The notes below the pieces were generated by a model. The model did no database searches. It was not told the origin of the DNA and was given only the letters and a program-made list of their open reading frames with translations. Shown in pieces: positions 16,144 to 24,992 of a DNA stretch of 64,000 bases; position 1 is the first letter of the stretch, and each line of letters starts with the position of its first letter. Location of the stretch: the NCBI RefSeq assembly GCF_052116585.1, contig NZ_JBQKKT010000008.1:62001-126000 (forward strand), written 5' to 3'. This DNA comes from Luteococcus sp052116585. Its GTDB lineage: Bacteria > Actinomycetota > Actinomycetes > Propionibacteriales > Propionibacteriaceae. The position numbers and the translations under genes were made by a program.

Positions 16144-17703
16144 TCAGCCGATCTTGTACACGTGGTAGGTGTACTCGGCGGCGAAGTGGTCGGTGAAGGT
16201 GCCGTCGGCATTCGGGGTGATGGTCCGGTTCTCTCCAACCACCTCGATGCGGTGGCCCTTCAGCTGCTCCGGCAGCGTGAAGGTGCGGCTGCCGGCATGG
16301 TCGGTGCCGTCCACCATGGCGAAGACATAGGCGGAGCCGTCCTTGGTCTTCAGCATCGTGTCCAGACCCTTGCCGAAGTCCCACTCGTGCGACTGGGTGT
16401 TCAGCACCGGCGCCAGGGACTGGATGAAGTTGTTCACCTCGCCCATGGCCTTGACCTGCTCCTTCGCGCAGAAGTTCCGGTCCAGCTGGGCACGTCGGAT
16501 CAGGTTGCCGTTGTGGCAGGCCTTGTAGTCCTGGTTGTAGTAGATGAGGCCACGGGCCTCGTTGATCACGGAACTCATGGCCGCGCCCTTGAGCTGCTCG
16601 GGGCGGATTGGGCCGCGCGAGGCAGTGTCGGGAAGCGTCGGGTCAGCCATCTCGATGAAGTTCCACAGCGGCTGCAGATGGCCGTCCTTCGCGTCCTGCT
16701 CACGCATGCCGTTCATCACCTGGCCGTAGCTCGACGACGTGCGGCAGTGGGCCTTCTTCACCGGGAAGATGTAGTAGTCCTCGCGGTGGTTGTCCCAGTC
16801 GCAGTAGGGCACGGTGTACCAGTACATGTCCATGCTGGCCGCGTCGGTCAGGGCGAGGTAGTCGTCGCCGTAGTCGAAGTGACTGCTGACCACCATGCCG
16901 GTGAAGTTGGCATAGTTGAATCGCGGGGTCTTCTTGCCGGCCTCGCGCGAGGCGCGCATGCGAGCGAGGCCCTCGGCGGGCTCGAAGCGGCCGTCCACCT
17001 CGTCGTCCATGAAGTTGCCCACCCAGTGGGTGGACTGGTCGGTGAAGCTCGAGTTCAGCTTGGGTCCGATCCAGTACACGTCATTGCGCTCGAAGAGCTC
17101 GTACTTGGTGCTGGGGTCCATCTCCACATAGGTGTTGATGCCCAGGGCCTTGTCGTGCTGCACCTCCTCGTCGGTGCTGACCCCGCCCCACCAGATGGCG
17201 ATCGGGAAGTGGTCGTCCTTCGACCAACCGGATGCATTGGCATTCGGGTACTTGGCCCAGTACTGGGGGCCGCCCTCCCACGGGACCATGGGCAGCCCAA
17301 GGTCCCCGATGGCGCCGGTGGCTGCGGGACGCCGGCTGGGGGTGGCGGGCTCCGCGTCTGCAGCGACCATCTCCTGAGCGCGGCTCGGGCTCGAGCTGGG
17401 GAGCGCCGAGGCGGTGGGAGTGGTGCTCGCGCTTGGGGAGGCGGTGGGCGTGGGCGTCGTGCTGGGCGTGGGGGTCACGCTCGGGCTGGCGGACGTCGAG
17501 GCGGTCTGCGACGGGGTAGCGACGGGGCGTGCGGCGGTCTCCTCCTCCGGCAGGGTGCTGGGGGCGGGTTCGGGAGCCGTCGAGTGGCTCTCCATCGGCT
17601 GGGGTGGGGTCACCACCGGGTAGCAGCCGCTCGTGAGGGTGGTTGCGACGAGTGCAGTGAGTGCCAGAGCGCCAGTGCGCGGCCGACGAGATTTCGAGGT
17701 CAT
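16144..17703 (-). CDS. Exported lipoprotein with large uncharacterised catalytic-like domain
   Basis: A 519-residue protein with a lipoprotein signal peptide (lipobox LTSGC, Cys near residue 27), a Pro/Ser/Thr-rich linker to about residue 115, and a ~400-residue globular domain rich in Trp, Tyr and acidic residues (IAIWWGGVSTDEEV, INTYVEMDPS, WVGNFMDDEVDG, MDMYWYTVPYCDWD, WNFIEMADP, GLIYYN). The pattern of strand-end acidic residues suggests a TIM-barrel glycoside hydrolase followed by a small beta domain, but no family could be named. Location in the EPS locus fits a polymer-trimming or surface-attached enzyme. Transcribed alone, convergent with the transferase. Function not assigned. Confidence 0.6.
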   Translation of the reverse strand: MTSKSRRPRTGALALTALVATTLTSGCYPVVTPPQPMESHSTAPEPAPSTLPEEETAARPVATPSQTASTSASPSVTPTPSTTPTPTASPSASTTPTASALPSSSPSRAQEMVAADAEPATPSRRPAATGAIGDLGLPMVPWEGGPQYWAKYPNANASGWSKDDHFPIAIWWGGVSTDEEVQHDKALGINTYVEMDPSTKYELFERNDVYWIGPKLNSSFTDQSTHWVGNFMDDEVDGRFEPAEGLARMRASREAGKKTPRFNYANFTGMVVSSHFDYGDDYLALTDAASMDMYWYTVPYCDWDNHREDYYIFPVKKAHCRTSSSYGQVMNGMREQDAKDGHLQPLWNFIEMADPTLPDTASRGPIRPEQLKGAAMSSVINEARGLIYYNQDYKACHNGNLIRRAQLDRNFCAKEQVKAMGEVNNFIQSLAPVLNTQSHEWDFGKGLDTMLKTKDGSAYVFAMVDGTDHAGSRTFTLPEQLKGHRIEVVGENRTITPNADGTFTDHFAAEYTYHVYKIG

Positions 17704-17829
17704 GCGTGCTCCGTGTCAGGAAAGTGGTCTGGATCAGCCCAAACTGAGAGGAGCATAGCGATCCTCAGTAAATCTTCACAATTGCTTCAGGGATGGATCG
17801 GCACATCCGTCCCAGTCGCCTTCAAGAGT

Positions 17830-18678
17830 TCACCGGCTGGTCTCGTCGCGTTCCCAGCTGGCCCCGGAATGTCCCTTGCGCTGCTGCACCAGATTGGCCA
17901 CGCGAGCGCCCACAGAGAAGCCCACATAGGTTGCGGCATCCAGCGGGGCGCGGCGATTGCCCTTGAGGAGCTGCACCAGGGTCCCGCCCGACGATGAAGG
18001 AGCGTCATGGGCCTCCTCCACCACGTCCTGGGACGGCCGGTGCACCCGCTGCAGGGTCTTGAGCAGGGCCTTGGACGTGCGGGGCACCTCAACGGGAACG
18101 GGGGCGCAGTCCAGCACGGCCTTCTCGTCGTCGGTGAAGCGGGAGTCCACGAACAGGTCGTCGGGTGCCTGCAGCGGGAACTCGCCCCACCGGGAGCGGC
18201 CTGCTCGGGAGACGGCATAGATACCAGCCCCCCACAGGGAGCGGAGGACCCCGGGTGTGCGCGAGCGGGCGCGGTAGTAGGCTTGGACCAGGCGGTCGGC
18301 GCTGGCGGTGCGGTACTCCAACGGCGGTCGCGCAGCCAAGAGGTTCGTTTCGCTGAGGGCGTCCACCACGGCATTGATGGCGCTGGACGGGGCTGCGATG
18401 TCTGCGTCCAGGTAGATGCGGGGAAAGGCATCCTCCGAGTCACCCAGGTGCTCGTCGGCACCGTTCAGGGCGGCCTGCTTGGAGGCGACCGGGAGGTCGA
18501 TCACCTCGATCGGCAAGCGGTCGGCGAAGCTGTTGGCGATCTGGATGGTGTCATCGGTGCAGCCATTGCACGCGACGAGGACTCGGATGCCCTCGTGCAG
18601 ATTGCCGTCAGCCAAGGACTCGAGGGTGCGGCCGATGACCATGGCCTCGTTGTGGGCCGGGATGACGATCGATGCCAT
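17830..18678 (-). CDS. Family 2 glycosyltransferase
   Basis: A 282-residue GT-A enzyme: SIVIPAHNEAMVIGRTLESL at the very start, IRVLVACNGCTDDT, then IYLDADIAAPSSAI as the DxD-type metal motif near residue 95. The start is the ATG one nucleotide after the stop of the upstream glycosyltransferase; a longer in-frame start inside that gene is unlikely. The last ~80 residues are a helical/basic extension with no clear domain. It probably acts with the upstream GT2 on the same repeat unit. Sugar not known. Confidence 0.82.
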   Translation of the reverse strand: MASIVIPAHNEAMVIGRTLESLADGNLHEGIRVLVACNGCTDDTIQIANSFADRLPIEVIDLPVASKQAALNGADEHLGDSEDAFPRIYLDADIAAPSSAINAVVDALSETNLLAARPPLEYRTASADRLVQAYYRARSRTPGVLRSLWGAGIYAVSRAGRSRWGEFPLQAPDDLFVDSRFTDDEKAVLDCAPVPVEVPRTSKALLKTLQRVHRPSQDVVEEAHDAPSSSGGTLVQLLKGNRRAPLDAATYVGFSVGARVANLVQQRKGHSGASWERDETSR

Positions 18679-18679
18679 G

Positions 18680-19699
18680 TCAGCGCCCCGTGCGGGTGGT
18701 CTGCGAAGTCTGGTCGGCACCGCTGGCGGCGGGACGAATCTGGTTGCCGCCGGGGCGGGGCTCACCCTTGGGCAGCTGGTTCCAGGTTCCTCGTCGAGCC
18801 AGGTATCCGACGGCGGCCCGGGAGCCGGGCTTGCGAGGGGCCCGCACGGCGTGCTGCGCCGTGAGCACCGCCCGGAAGAGCGCGCTGGAGAGCGGCCCGT
18901 GGTTGCTCTCGTAGTCGCGCAGCTTGTTGACCTCCATCAGGGCTTCGAGCTGGGGTGAGGAGCCCGACGCGCCACCGATGTGCTCGCAGCGGGCGCTGGG
19001 GATGTAACGGATCCGGAAGCCGAGACGTCGGGCGCGTCGGGCGAAGTCCGTCTCCTCGGAGTACAGGAAGAAGTCCTCGCGCCATTCGCCGACGGCCTGG
19101 TTGCAGGCTCGGCTGATCATCAGGGCAGCGCCGCTGGCCCAGTCGACGTCGCGTTCCGAGCTGTACTGCTCGGCCGTGCGCAGGGTGTCGCCGAGCACCA
19201 CCGGCCGGCTGGCCCACTGGGCGCCGAAGGCCGCTTCGCCCACCTGGGACAGGATCGACGGATCGCGCCGCAGCGAGTGGAAGGGGGTGCCGTCCGAATT
19301 GGAGACGAAGGGCACCGTGACGCCGATCGAGGCGTCCTGCAGCAGCGGCTCCACCAGGGCCAGCAGGGACCCGGGCTCCACCACCAGGTCAGGGTTCAGG
19401 ATTGCGATCGCGTCAGCTTCGTCGTCGAGGTGCTCGCGCGCCACATTGATGCCTGCGGCGTAGCCGACATTTCCGCCGGAGGGGACGAGCCTGGCATCGC
19501 CTCGCCGACGGACCTTCTCCACCGTGTCATCGCTGGAGGAATTGTCCACCACGAGGACCCGCAGGTCGAGGGCATCCGTGGCCCCGGCCGGCAGGGAGTC
19601 GAGCAGGTTCTCGATCTCGTCGGATGAGTTGTAGGTGACGACCACCGCGGTCACCACGGGGCGGCGGCTGGCGGCTGACTGGGGCTGCGAGGTGTCCAT
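18680..19699 (-). CDS. Rhamnosyltransferase-like family 2 glycosyltransferase
   Basis: A 339-residue GT2 enzyme of the WbbL/RfbN type. VTAVVVTYNSSDEIENLLDSL, VVDNSSSDDT, GGNVGYAAGINVA and ILNPDLVVEP (DxD-equivalent NPD) are classic for rhamnosyl/galactofuranosyl transferases, with WASGAALMISR and FFLYSEETDFARRARRLGFRI (acceptor base ED/ETD) further on. The C-terminal ~35 residues are disordered. First gene of a two-gene minus-strand unit. Confidence 0.85.
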   Translation of the reverse strand: MDTSQPQSAASRRPVVTAVVVTYNSSDEIENLLDSLPAGATDALDLRVLVVDNSSSDDTVEKVRRRGDARLVPSGGNVGYAAGINVAREHLDDEADAIAILNPDLVVEPGSLLALVEPLLQDASIGVTVPFVSNSDGTPFHSLRRDPSILSQVGEAAFGAQWASRPVVLGDTLRTAEQYSSERDVDWASGAALMISRACNQAVGEWREDFFLYSEETDFARRARRLGFRIRYIPSARCEHIGGASGSSPQLEALMEVNKLRDYESNHGPLSSALFRAVLTAQHAVRAPRKPGSRAAVGYLARRGTWNQLPKGEPRPGGNQIRPAASGADQTSQTTRTGR

Positions 19700-20048
19700 C
19701 GATCCATCCTGGTCCGGAGCTGGCGGGCGGTCTCAAGGGGGCGGTCCCGTGCGCCGGCGATGACCTGCGTCACCCCGCCGCGGACCTCCCCGATAGGTCG
19801 CGCCCAGCCTAGCGCCCAAGCTGCTCTGGGGCCGCCGCCCAGAACTCGTCTGACTGGCTGAAAGTCTTCTCTGGAAGGAAATCCGACATTTCGCTCCCAG
19901 CGAATCCAGGGCCTTGAGCGGGGGCTGACTAGGGCTGAAGTGATTCTTGGTAGTACGAGCCACATGCACCTCGCCGAAAAGTGCCGTCTAGTGTGAAGAA
20001 GGCCGGGAAGCCATACGGGGAACGGACCGGCAGCAACCGAGGGGGAAG
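19700..20048. other. Divergent intergenic region, no gene seen
   Basis: A 349-bp gap between two divergent glycosyltransferase genes, expected to hold promoters for both. The only structure noted is a short TTCGCT-CCC-AGCGAA inverted repeat (19890-19904). No reliable -35/-10 pair or RNA gene is visible. Confidence 0.4.
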
Positions 20049-21155
20049 ATGTCCAAGCGAAAGCTGTTGGTGCTCTGGTCCGGGAACTTCTGGGACGGGT
20101 TGCCCGCCACAGACCACCACCTGGCACGAGCCCTGGCCGAGTATGTGGACGTGTGCTGGGTGGATCCCACTGTCTCGGTGCACCGCTCGCGGCAGCCAGT
20201 GCCCTCCATCGAGCACGTCGAGCAGGGCGTCCGCGTCCTCAAGGTCTCCACGGTCCCAGGGCTGACTCGCCCCGGCCTGCGAAAGATCGCCGAGCTGCAC
20301 CAGCACCTGGCCGTCAGGGCAATGCTCCAGAAGCTCGGCCCGGTCTGGGCGACGATGTCCGCCTCCTCCAGGGTGAGCCTGCCGCGGCACTGGGGCGGGG
20401 TCCGCGTGCTGCACGTCACCGACGACTGGGTGGCGGGTGCACCCATGATGGGGCTCGACGCCGCGTGGATGGAGCGCCTGCTGAACCAGAACATCGCCGT
20501 GGCCGACGTGGTCAGCGCCGTTTCCACGGATCTGGTGGACCAGCTCACCCCGCTCGCGCCGCGCCGTTCGGTGGTGCTGGTGCCCAATGCCGCGACGGTG
20601 CCGGACGTGCTTCCCGAGGTGGATCGGGACCGCTGCGCAGTCCTCGTGGGCCAGCTCAACGAACGTCTGGACATCAACCTGCTCGAGGCCGTCGTCAATG
20701 CCGGCGTCACGCTCCGCATCCTCGGGCCGCGCAGCGATCGTGACCCGGAGGTGGGGCGCCGACTGGATGCCCTCCTGGCCCGCCCGGACGTCGACTGGCG
20801 TGGCCCGGTTCCGCACCACGAGGTGGTCGGGTTGCTGGCCAGCGCCTCCGTGGGCATCACGCCCTATGCCACCAATGACTTCAACCGGGCGAGCTTCCCG
20901 CTGAAGACGCTCGAATATCTGGCCATCGGATTGCCGGTGGTTTCGACCCCACTGGACTCGCTCCGACTGCTGGACACCGATCTGGTGGACGAGGCGGCCG
21001 GACCCGAGGCCTTCGCGGCCAAGGTCTTGCAGCGGGTGGATGAGCCCCGTGACGCCCAGCTGGAGCTGCGCCGCCGGGACTTCGCGGACCAGCACTCCTG
21101 GCGGGCCAGGGCGGAGACCCTGTTGGACGCCATCGAGAAGGTCGAAGCCTCCTGA
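20049..21155 (+). CDS. GT-B glycosyltransferase (GT4-like)
   Basis: A 368-residue GT-B protein at the right end of the EPS locus. The N-terminal domain starts LLVLWSGNFWDGLPATDHHLARAL; the donor domain begins near residue 195 (RCAVLVGQLNERLDINLLEAV) and contains GITPYATNDFNRASFPLKTLEYLAIGLP, which fits the donor-binding loop, with the second Glu of E-x7-E (TLEYLA) but a less clear first one. Similar proteins in teichuronic/capsule loci transfer UDP-sugars. Ribosome-binding site GAGGGGGA precedes the ATG. It is convergent with the PH-domain gene at a gap of 20 nt. Confidence 0.78.
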   Translation: MSKRKLLVLWSGNFWDGLPATDHHLARALAEYVDVCWVDPTVSVHRSRQPVPSIEHVEQGVRVLKVSTVPGLTRPGLRKIAELHQHLAVRAMLQKLGPVWATMSASSRVSLPRHWGGVRVLHVTDDWVAGAPMMGLDAAWMERLLNQNIAVADVVSAVSTDLVDQLTPLAPRRSVVLVPNAATVPDVLPEVDRDRCAVLVGQLNERLDINLLEAVVNAGVTLRILGPRSDRDPEVGRRLDALLARPDVDWRGPVPHHEVVGLLASASVGITPYATNDFNRASFPLKTLEYLAIGLPVVSTPLDSLRLLDTDLVDEAAGPEAFAAKVLQRVDEPRDAQLELRRRDFADQHSWRARAETLLDAIEKVEAS

Positions 21156-21175
21156 CCCGTCCCCCGTAGGGGTGA

Positions 21176-22768
21176 TCAGACCTTTGGCCTCGCCCACGGG
21201 GAGTCGGGTGGTGGGTACGGACCGGGGTCCGCCGGTGGCAGGGCATCCGGCTCGGGCACCGGGGACGTCGGTTGCTCGGCCGGATCAGGCGGCTGCGGTG
21301 CTGGCAGCGCATCCAGGGCTGCTCGTTGAGCATCGCGTCGCCGGGCTTCGCGGCAGCGGTCCATCTCGTCCAGGACGAGGGTGCGGGCCAGCGGTGCATC
21401 CAGTTCCTGCAGTGTGCAGGTGCCGAAGATGCCGGCCGTGGTGTCCACCTGGACGTCGGCCAGACCCATCCGGCGCTGGACCGGACCGGCTTTCAGGTGG
21501 ACGGACTGCACTCGGGCGTGGTGGACGATCTTCGTCTCGTGCACCAGGCCACCATTGCGGGCCACGATCACATCGTCGTCCAGGCCCCACTGGAAGCTCT
21601 TCCAGATGAAGGGGTGGATCGTGCGCACCCGCCGGTCCACACCGTGCATCTCGATCGACGAGAGCCGGAAGCCGGGCCAGACGGCGTCGATGGCCAGTTC
21701 CACCTCCTGCCAGGTGCCGGCCGGGAGCAGCACGTCGCTGGCCTCCTTCTCGGCATCCCCACCGCCGTAGCCCAGGACGTCCATCTTCACGCGGTAGAGG
21801 CCGAAGGGGCGCCACAACTGGTGCTGGGTGATCTGCAGGCCCTGGATGCGACTGGTCGGCAGCGTCTGGCTGACCAGGCTGGTCATGCCCCGGCTCACCT
21901 TGAGCGCCTGCCCGGACCGGACCAAGGAGTAGTTCCACTGCTTGATGACGTCATTGCCAATGATGGTGACCAGCCCTGAGACCAGCGGGATGACGCCGAC
22001 CAGGGCGCCGAACTGCCGGAACCAGACCATGCTGGCGATCGCCACGGCGCTCAGCACCAGGGTGATGAGGAAGCCCGACGACAGGACGGCAGCGAGCACC
22101 AGCCGCTGCGGAGGCACCCGGAGCAAGACCCGCTCGTCCGGCGCCAGATCGTGCAGGATGTCGGCGGTGCCGCGGCTGGCGGCCGACTGTTCTACCGTCA
22201 CCTGGTGGCCGTGCGCTCGGGCCACCAGGTAGTCCCGCATCTGGTAGGCCCGGGCTCGGCCCAAGTACTCGATGGTCTTGCCGGCGCCGGATCCGACGTC
22301 GATGCGCAGCTGCGCCAGGCCCAGCAGGCGGGCGGCCAGGGGCTGCACGACGTCGACCGACTGGATCTTGGTGAAGGGAACCTGGTCTGAATTGTGCTGG
22401 ATGAAGTTGTGCTCGATCCGAAGCTGGTGGTCATCGACGACGAATCGGGTGAAACGCCAGCTGAAATAGCCGACGATGCCGGTCAGCACCACGTAGGCCG
22501 CCAGGAGAGCCCCCAGGAATCCCAGGTCGCGCAGGCTCAAGGCCTGCGCGCCGCCGCTCTTGCCCAGGTTCTCCACCACGTCCTGTCCGACGACGAAGGC
22601 CAGACCCACGAGCGCCATCCAACCCTTGATGATCGGCGTGGCCGGGTGCGGACGTTCCATCAGCGGCGCGGCCGGGGGATCGGCAGGCGGCGCCATGGCG
22701 TCGGGCGGGGCAGCTTCCGTGGCCTCTGGGGTGGCAGGTACGGGGCTCAGACGTTCGGGCTCGGTCAC
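21176..22768 (-). CDS. YdbT-like PH-domain membrane protein
   Basis: A 530-residue membrane protein with two helical hairpins (near residues 48-110 and 220-270) and three bacterial PH (bPH2) domains, visible as repeats of R-x-x-x-DDxx-x-x-x-G (FTRFVVDDHQLRIEHN, YSLVRSGQALKVSRG, WGLDDDVIVARNGG) each followed by a KIQSV/RIQGL/RVQSV strand. Both ends are Pro-rich and disordered. The YdbS/YdbT pair is widespread in Gram-positive bacteria; its exact role is not settled. The ATG overlaps the stop of the smaller partner by 4 nt, so the two are co-translated and probably form a complex. Confidence 0.85.
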   Translation of the reverse strand: MTEPERLSPVPATPEATEAAPPDAMAPPADPPAAPLMERPHPATPIIKGWMALVGLAFVVGQDVVENLGKSGGAQALSLRDLGFLGALLAAYVVLTGIVGYFSWRFTRFVVDDHQLRIEHNFIQHNSDQVPFTKIQSVDVVQPLAARLLGLAQLRIDVGSGAGKTIEYLGRARAYQMRDYLVARAHGHQVTVEQSAASRGTADILHDLAPDERVLLRVPPQRLVLAAVLSSGFLITLVLSAVAIASMVWFRQFGALVGVIPLVSGLVTIIGNDVIKQWNYSLVRSGQALKVSRGMTSLVSQTLPTSRIQGLQITQHQLWRPFGLYRVKMDVLGYGGGDAEKEASDVLLPAGTWQEVELAIDAVWPGFRLSSIEMHGVDRRVRTIHPFIWKSFQWGLDDDVIVARNGGLVHETKIVHHARVQSVHLKAGPVQRRMGLADVQVDTTAGIFGTCTLQELDAPLARTLVLDEMDRCREARRRDAQRAALDALPAPQPPDPAEQPTSPVPEPDALPPADPGPYPPPDSPWARPKV

Positions 22769-23250
22769 AGGCCCACCGCCTGCTGCTCGCCGAGCTGGCT
22801 GAGGCGGTCTCGCAGCATGTCCGCGTCAGCCTGGGGGAGTCCCGGAATCGTCGCGTCGGTACCCGCGGACGCGGTCTCCAGGGTCACGGTGGCCAGACCG
22901 AAGTGCCGCTCGATCGGCCCCGAGTTCACGGTGACCACCTGCATCCGGCCGTACGGCACGACGGTCAGGCGACGCCACATCAGGCCCTCACGGATGTAGA
23001 GGTCCGTCTCGCGCTCGGCATAGCCCCACTGGCGGTACACCCGTCCCATCCGGTGCCAACGGTAGAAGATCCACCCGGCGCAGAGAGCCGCCAGAACCGC
23101 ACCAGACCACCACTCGTGGAACCAACCCAGGGCTGCACAGGCCGGCAGCAGCAGGATGGGCCAGACGATGAGGATCATCAACCGCTTCATGGTCAGGTAG
23201 CGCGGTGAAAGAGGGTGCCAGCTGTCCACGGGGGCGTCGAAGGTCTCCAC
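22765..23250 (-). CDS. YdbS-like PH-domain membrane protein
   Basis: A 161-residue partner of the YdbT-like protein: a two-helix membrane hairpin (LMILIVWPILLLPACAALG and AVLAALCAGWIFY, residues ~25-62) followed by one bPH2 domain (YAERETDLYIREGLMWRRLT, YGRMQVVTVNSGPIERHFG). First of the two-gene unit. Its helix-then-PH layout and size agree with the family. Confidence 0.85.
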   Translation of the reverse strand: METFDAPVDSWHPLSPRYLTMKRLMILIVWPILLLPACAALGWFHEWWSGAVLAALCAGWIFYRWHRMGRVYRQWGYAERETDLYIREGLMWRRLTVVPYGRMQVVTVNSGPIERHFGLATVTLETASAGTDATIPGLPQADADMLRDRLSQLGEQQAVGL

Positions 23251-23326
23251 GCCCCAAATGTAGGGGGCGCCCAGCCCGATGTCCTCACCCTGTCGTCGGA
23301 TTCATCAGACCGAGGGAGGGGGCGGA

Positions 23327-23971
23327 TCAGCGGGTCAGGCCGAGGCGCTGGCCGAGCCCTTGGTGCTGGGGACCCAGCACCTTGATCTCGCCCAGCAGGA
23401 CCAGGCCACGCAGCACGACGGTGGGGGCGTGGGGTGGAGTCGGCACCATGCCCTTCATGGTCACCTCACCCATGACGCAGGTGGTCTCGTCACGCACGTG
23501 AACACCTTGGGGAACCTTGATCTTGATGTCACCCATCACGACGGGGACGGTGACGATGCACTCGTGGGCGTCGAAGACCGCCTGGGTGAGATCGATCTTC
23601 GCGTCACCGAGCATGATGAAACCGGTGGTGCGGCGCCGCAGGCGCCAGGAGCCCTCACGTCGGGCCGTGCTGAGGACGCCCACCAGGTTGTCCGGCTGGT
23701 CGCTCGCGCCGGAGGGATCGACCACCACACCGCCAGCTCCCGCCGCCATAGGGGCGGGGGCGGGCAGCCGGAGGGTCTGCCCCGGTGCGGGCATGAGGTC
23801 CTCGGTGAGGGGCGTCAGGTCACCGAAGGTTCGGGCCCGCCAGGTGGCATCGAGCCGCTCCTCGAGTTCCTCGTGGGTGATGCGGCCATCGGCATAGGCG
23901 GTGTTGAGCAGCTCGGCCACCAGATTGCGGTCGGCGTCGGCGCAACGGATCTCGGGAGAAGGAGTGCTCAT
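23327..23971 (-). CDS. DUF1707/LiaF-like cell-surface stress protein
   Basis: A 214-residue soluble protein. The N-terminal 55 residues are a DUF1707 domain (IRCADADRNLVAELLNTAYADGRITHEELEER is split here around residues 8-40, with the D-A-D-R-x3-AELL core). A Pro/Ala linker leads to a C-terminal beta-solenoid-like region (GFIMLGDAKIDLTQA, VVMGDIKIKVPQGV, VMGEVTMKG) of the LiaF/cell-wall-active-antibiotic-response type. Related proteins sense or respond to envelope stress. It lies 76 nt upstream of the PH-domain pair on the same strand, so a shared unit is possible. Confidence 0.8.
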   Translation of the reverse strand: MSTPSPEIRCADADRNLVAELLNTAYADGRITHEELEERLDATWRARTFGDLTPLTEDLMPAPGQTLRLPAPAPMAAGAGGVVVDPSGASDQPDNLVGVLSTARREGSWRLRRRTTGFIMLGDAKIDLTQAVFDAHECIVTVPVVMGDIKIKVPQGVHVRDETTCVMGEVTMKGMVPTPPHAPTVVLRGLVLLGEIKVLGPQHQGLGQRLGLTR

Positions 23972-24148
23972 GCCACGAACCTAGGCCATGCCGGGGGGTC
24001 TTGTGAACCGCAATCCGGGTGCCCTCCGGGGGATTCAGGGGTTGGTCCGGTCGGTTCAGGGGCTGTTCATGCCGGCCAGGGATTCGGGAAGGACACCTTT
24101 CCGTCGTGGGACCCACTCGAGCCGCGCAGTCGATCTGGGAATGACGAC

Positions 24149-24179
24149 GGGCCTCGCCAACTGTGTGTTGGCAAGGCCC
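24149..24179 (-). terminator. Second copy of the tRNA-Gly terminator hairpin
   Basis: A 12-nt stem (24149-24160 / 24168-24179, one C-A mismatch that becomes a G-U pair in a minus-strand transcript) closely matches the hairpin downstream of the intact tRNA-Gly. It follows the partial tRNA copy, as expected if this was the original host terminator. Confidence 0.65.
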
Positions 24180-24184
24180 TTCGT

Positions 24185-24230
24185 TGTGGAGCGGGCGACG
24201 GGAATCGAACCCGCGTGTCCAGCTTGGGAA
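24185..24230 (-). repeat. 46-bp exact copy of the 3' part of tRNA-Gly (att-like)
   Basis: Positions 24185-24230 are identical to 25130-25175: the tRNA-Gly sequence from the anticodon loop through the T-arm, acceptor 3' strand and encoded CCA. Beyond the anticodon loop the sequences diverge, so no functional tRNA is encoded here. This is the direct-repeat arrangement left by site-specific integration at a tRNA anticodon loop. Confidence 0.88.
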
Positions 24231-24379
24231 TCCGGGCGAGCGGTCGTTCTGGGCGTCGTGGCAGGCGTGGGACGGACTCGATAGTGACCGTGGATGACCG
24301 TTCGTTGCCGAGTGATTGGGCACGATTGGGCAGGGCCGCGCGGCCGGTGTTCGATTTCGTGAGAACTCCGCGGAGCGGG

Positions 24380-24676
24380 TCAGGCGGCTTGGTGTTTGGG
24401 CGTGATGGTGATCTGGCCGCCCAGGGCTTCGATGACCTTGGCGATGGTCTGGAAGGACGGGTTGCCGGTGGTGCTGAGGGACTTGTAAAGGGACTCGCGG
24501 CCGACGCCGGCGGTGCGTGCGATGTCGGTCATGCCTTTGGCCTTGGCGATGTCGCCGAGGGCGGCCTGGAGGAGCTGGGGGTCGCCGGTGCGGGCGGCCT
24601 CGTCGAGGTAGGCGAGCATGTCGTCGGTGGTCTCGAGGTAGTCGCTGGCGTCCCAGCGGCGGACGGTGATGGTCAT
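24380..24676 (-). CDS. HigA-like addiction-module antitoxin (HI1420-type)
   Basis: A 98-residue protein with an N-terminal toxin-contact region (RRWDASDYLETTDDMLAYLD) and a helix-turn-helix near residues 50-75 (MTDIARTAGVGRESLYKSLS) followed by NPSFQTIAKVIEALGGQ, the signature of the 'probable addiction module antidote' family. It binds and silences its toxin and represses its own operon. ATG overlaps the restored toxin stop (ATGA), giving the toxin-first order of this TA class. Lies inside the tRNA-Gly-bounded segment. The gene is intact although its toxin is frameshifted. Confidence 0.88.
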   Translation of the reverse strand: MTITVRRWDASDYLETTDDMLAYLDEAARTGDPQLLQAALGDIAKAKGMTDIARTAGVGRESLYKSLSTTGNPSFQTIAKVIEALGGQITITPKHQAA

Positions 24677-24983
24677 TGCTGGTCCTTTCGCAGGTGGGTG
24701 GCCAGAGTCTTGGCCTTGTCGATGTCGGCTTGTTGGGTGGTCTTGTCGCCGCCGATGAGCAGCAGGACGATGGCGTCGCCCCTGTGGGGGTGTAGTAGAC
24801 GCGATATCCGGGGCCGAAGTGGAAGCGCATCTCGAGGACCTGGTCTCCGACGGGTTTGAGGTCGCCCACCATCTCACCCAGTAGCTGGCAACGGCGCAGG
24901 GCGATGCTGATGCGCGCTCTCGCTTGGGTGTCCTTGAGTTTGCGGAACCACTTGTCGTAGGCATCCGTCGTGAAGATCTCCAC
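24673..24983 (-). pseudogene. HigB/RelE-like toxin (HI1419-type), one-base frameshift
   Basis: The first ~68 codons encode a typical 'upstream HI1419' addiction-module killer: DAYDKWFRKLKDTQARARI, then VLEMRFHFGPGYRVYY. After TPTG the frame is lost near 24779-24782, a C4 run (G4 on the coding strand). Adding one G restores GDAIVLLLIGGDKTTQQADI and a normal C-terminus ending in TGA that overlaps the antitoxin ATG. With that base the product would be about 103 residues, the usual length. The GTG at 24983 is the likely start; another lies at 25001. Either a real inactivating deletion or a sequencing error in a homopolymer. Confidence 0.82.
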
Positions 24984-24992
24984 GCGAGGAGT

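Noticed and set aside
24185..24260. A second tRNA-Gly gene
   Set aside because: Only the anticodon loop to CCA part matches; the 5' half needed for the acceptor and D-arm is absent.
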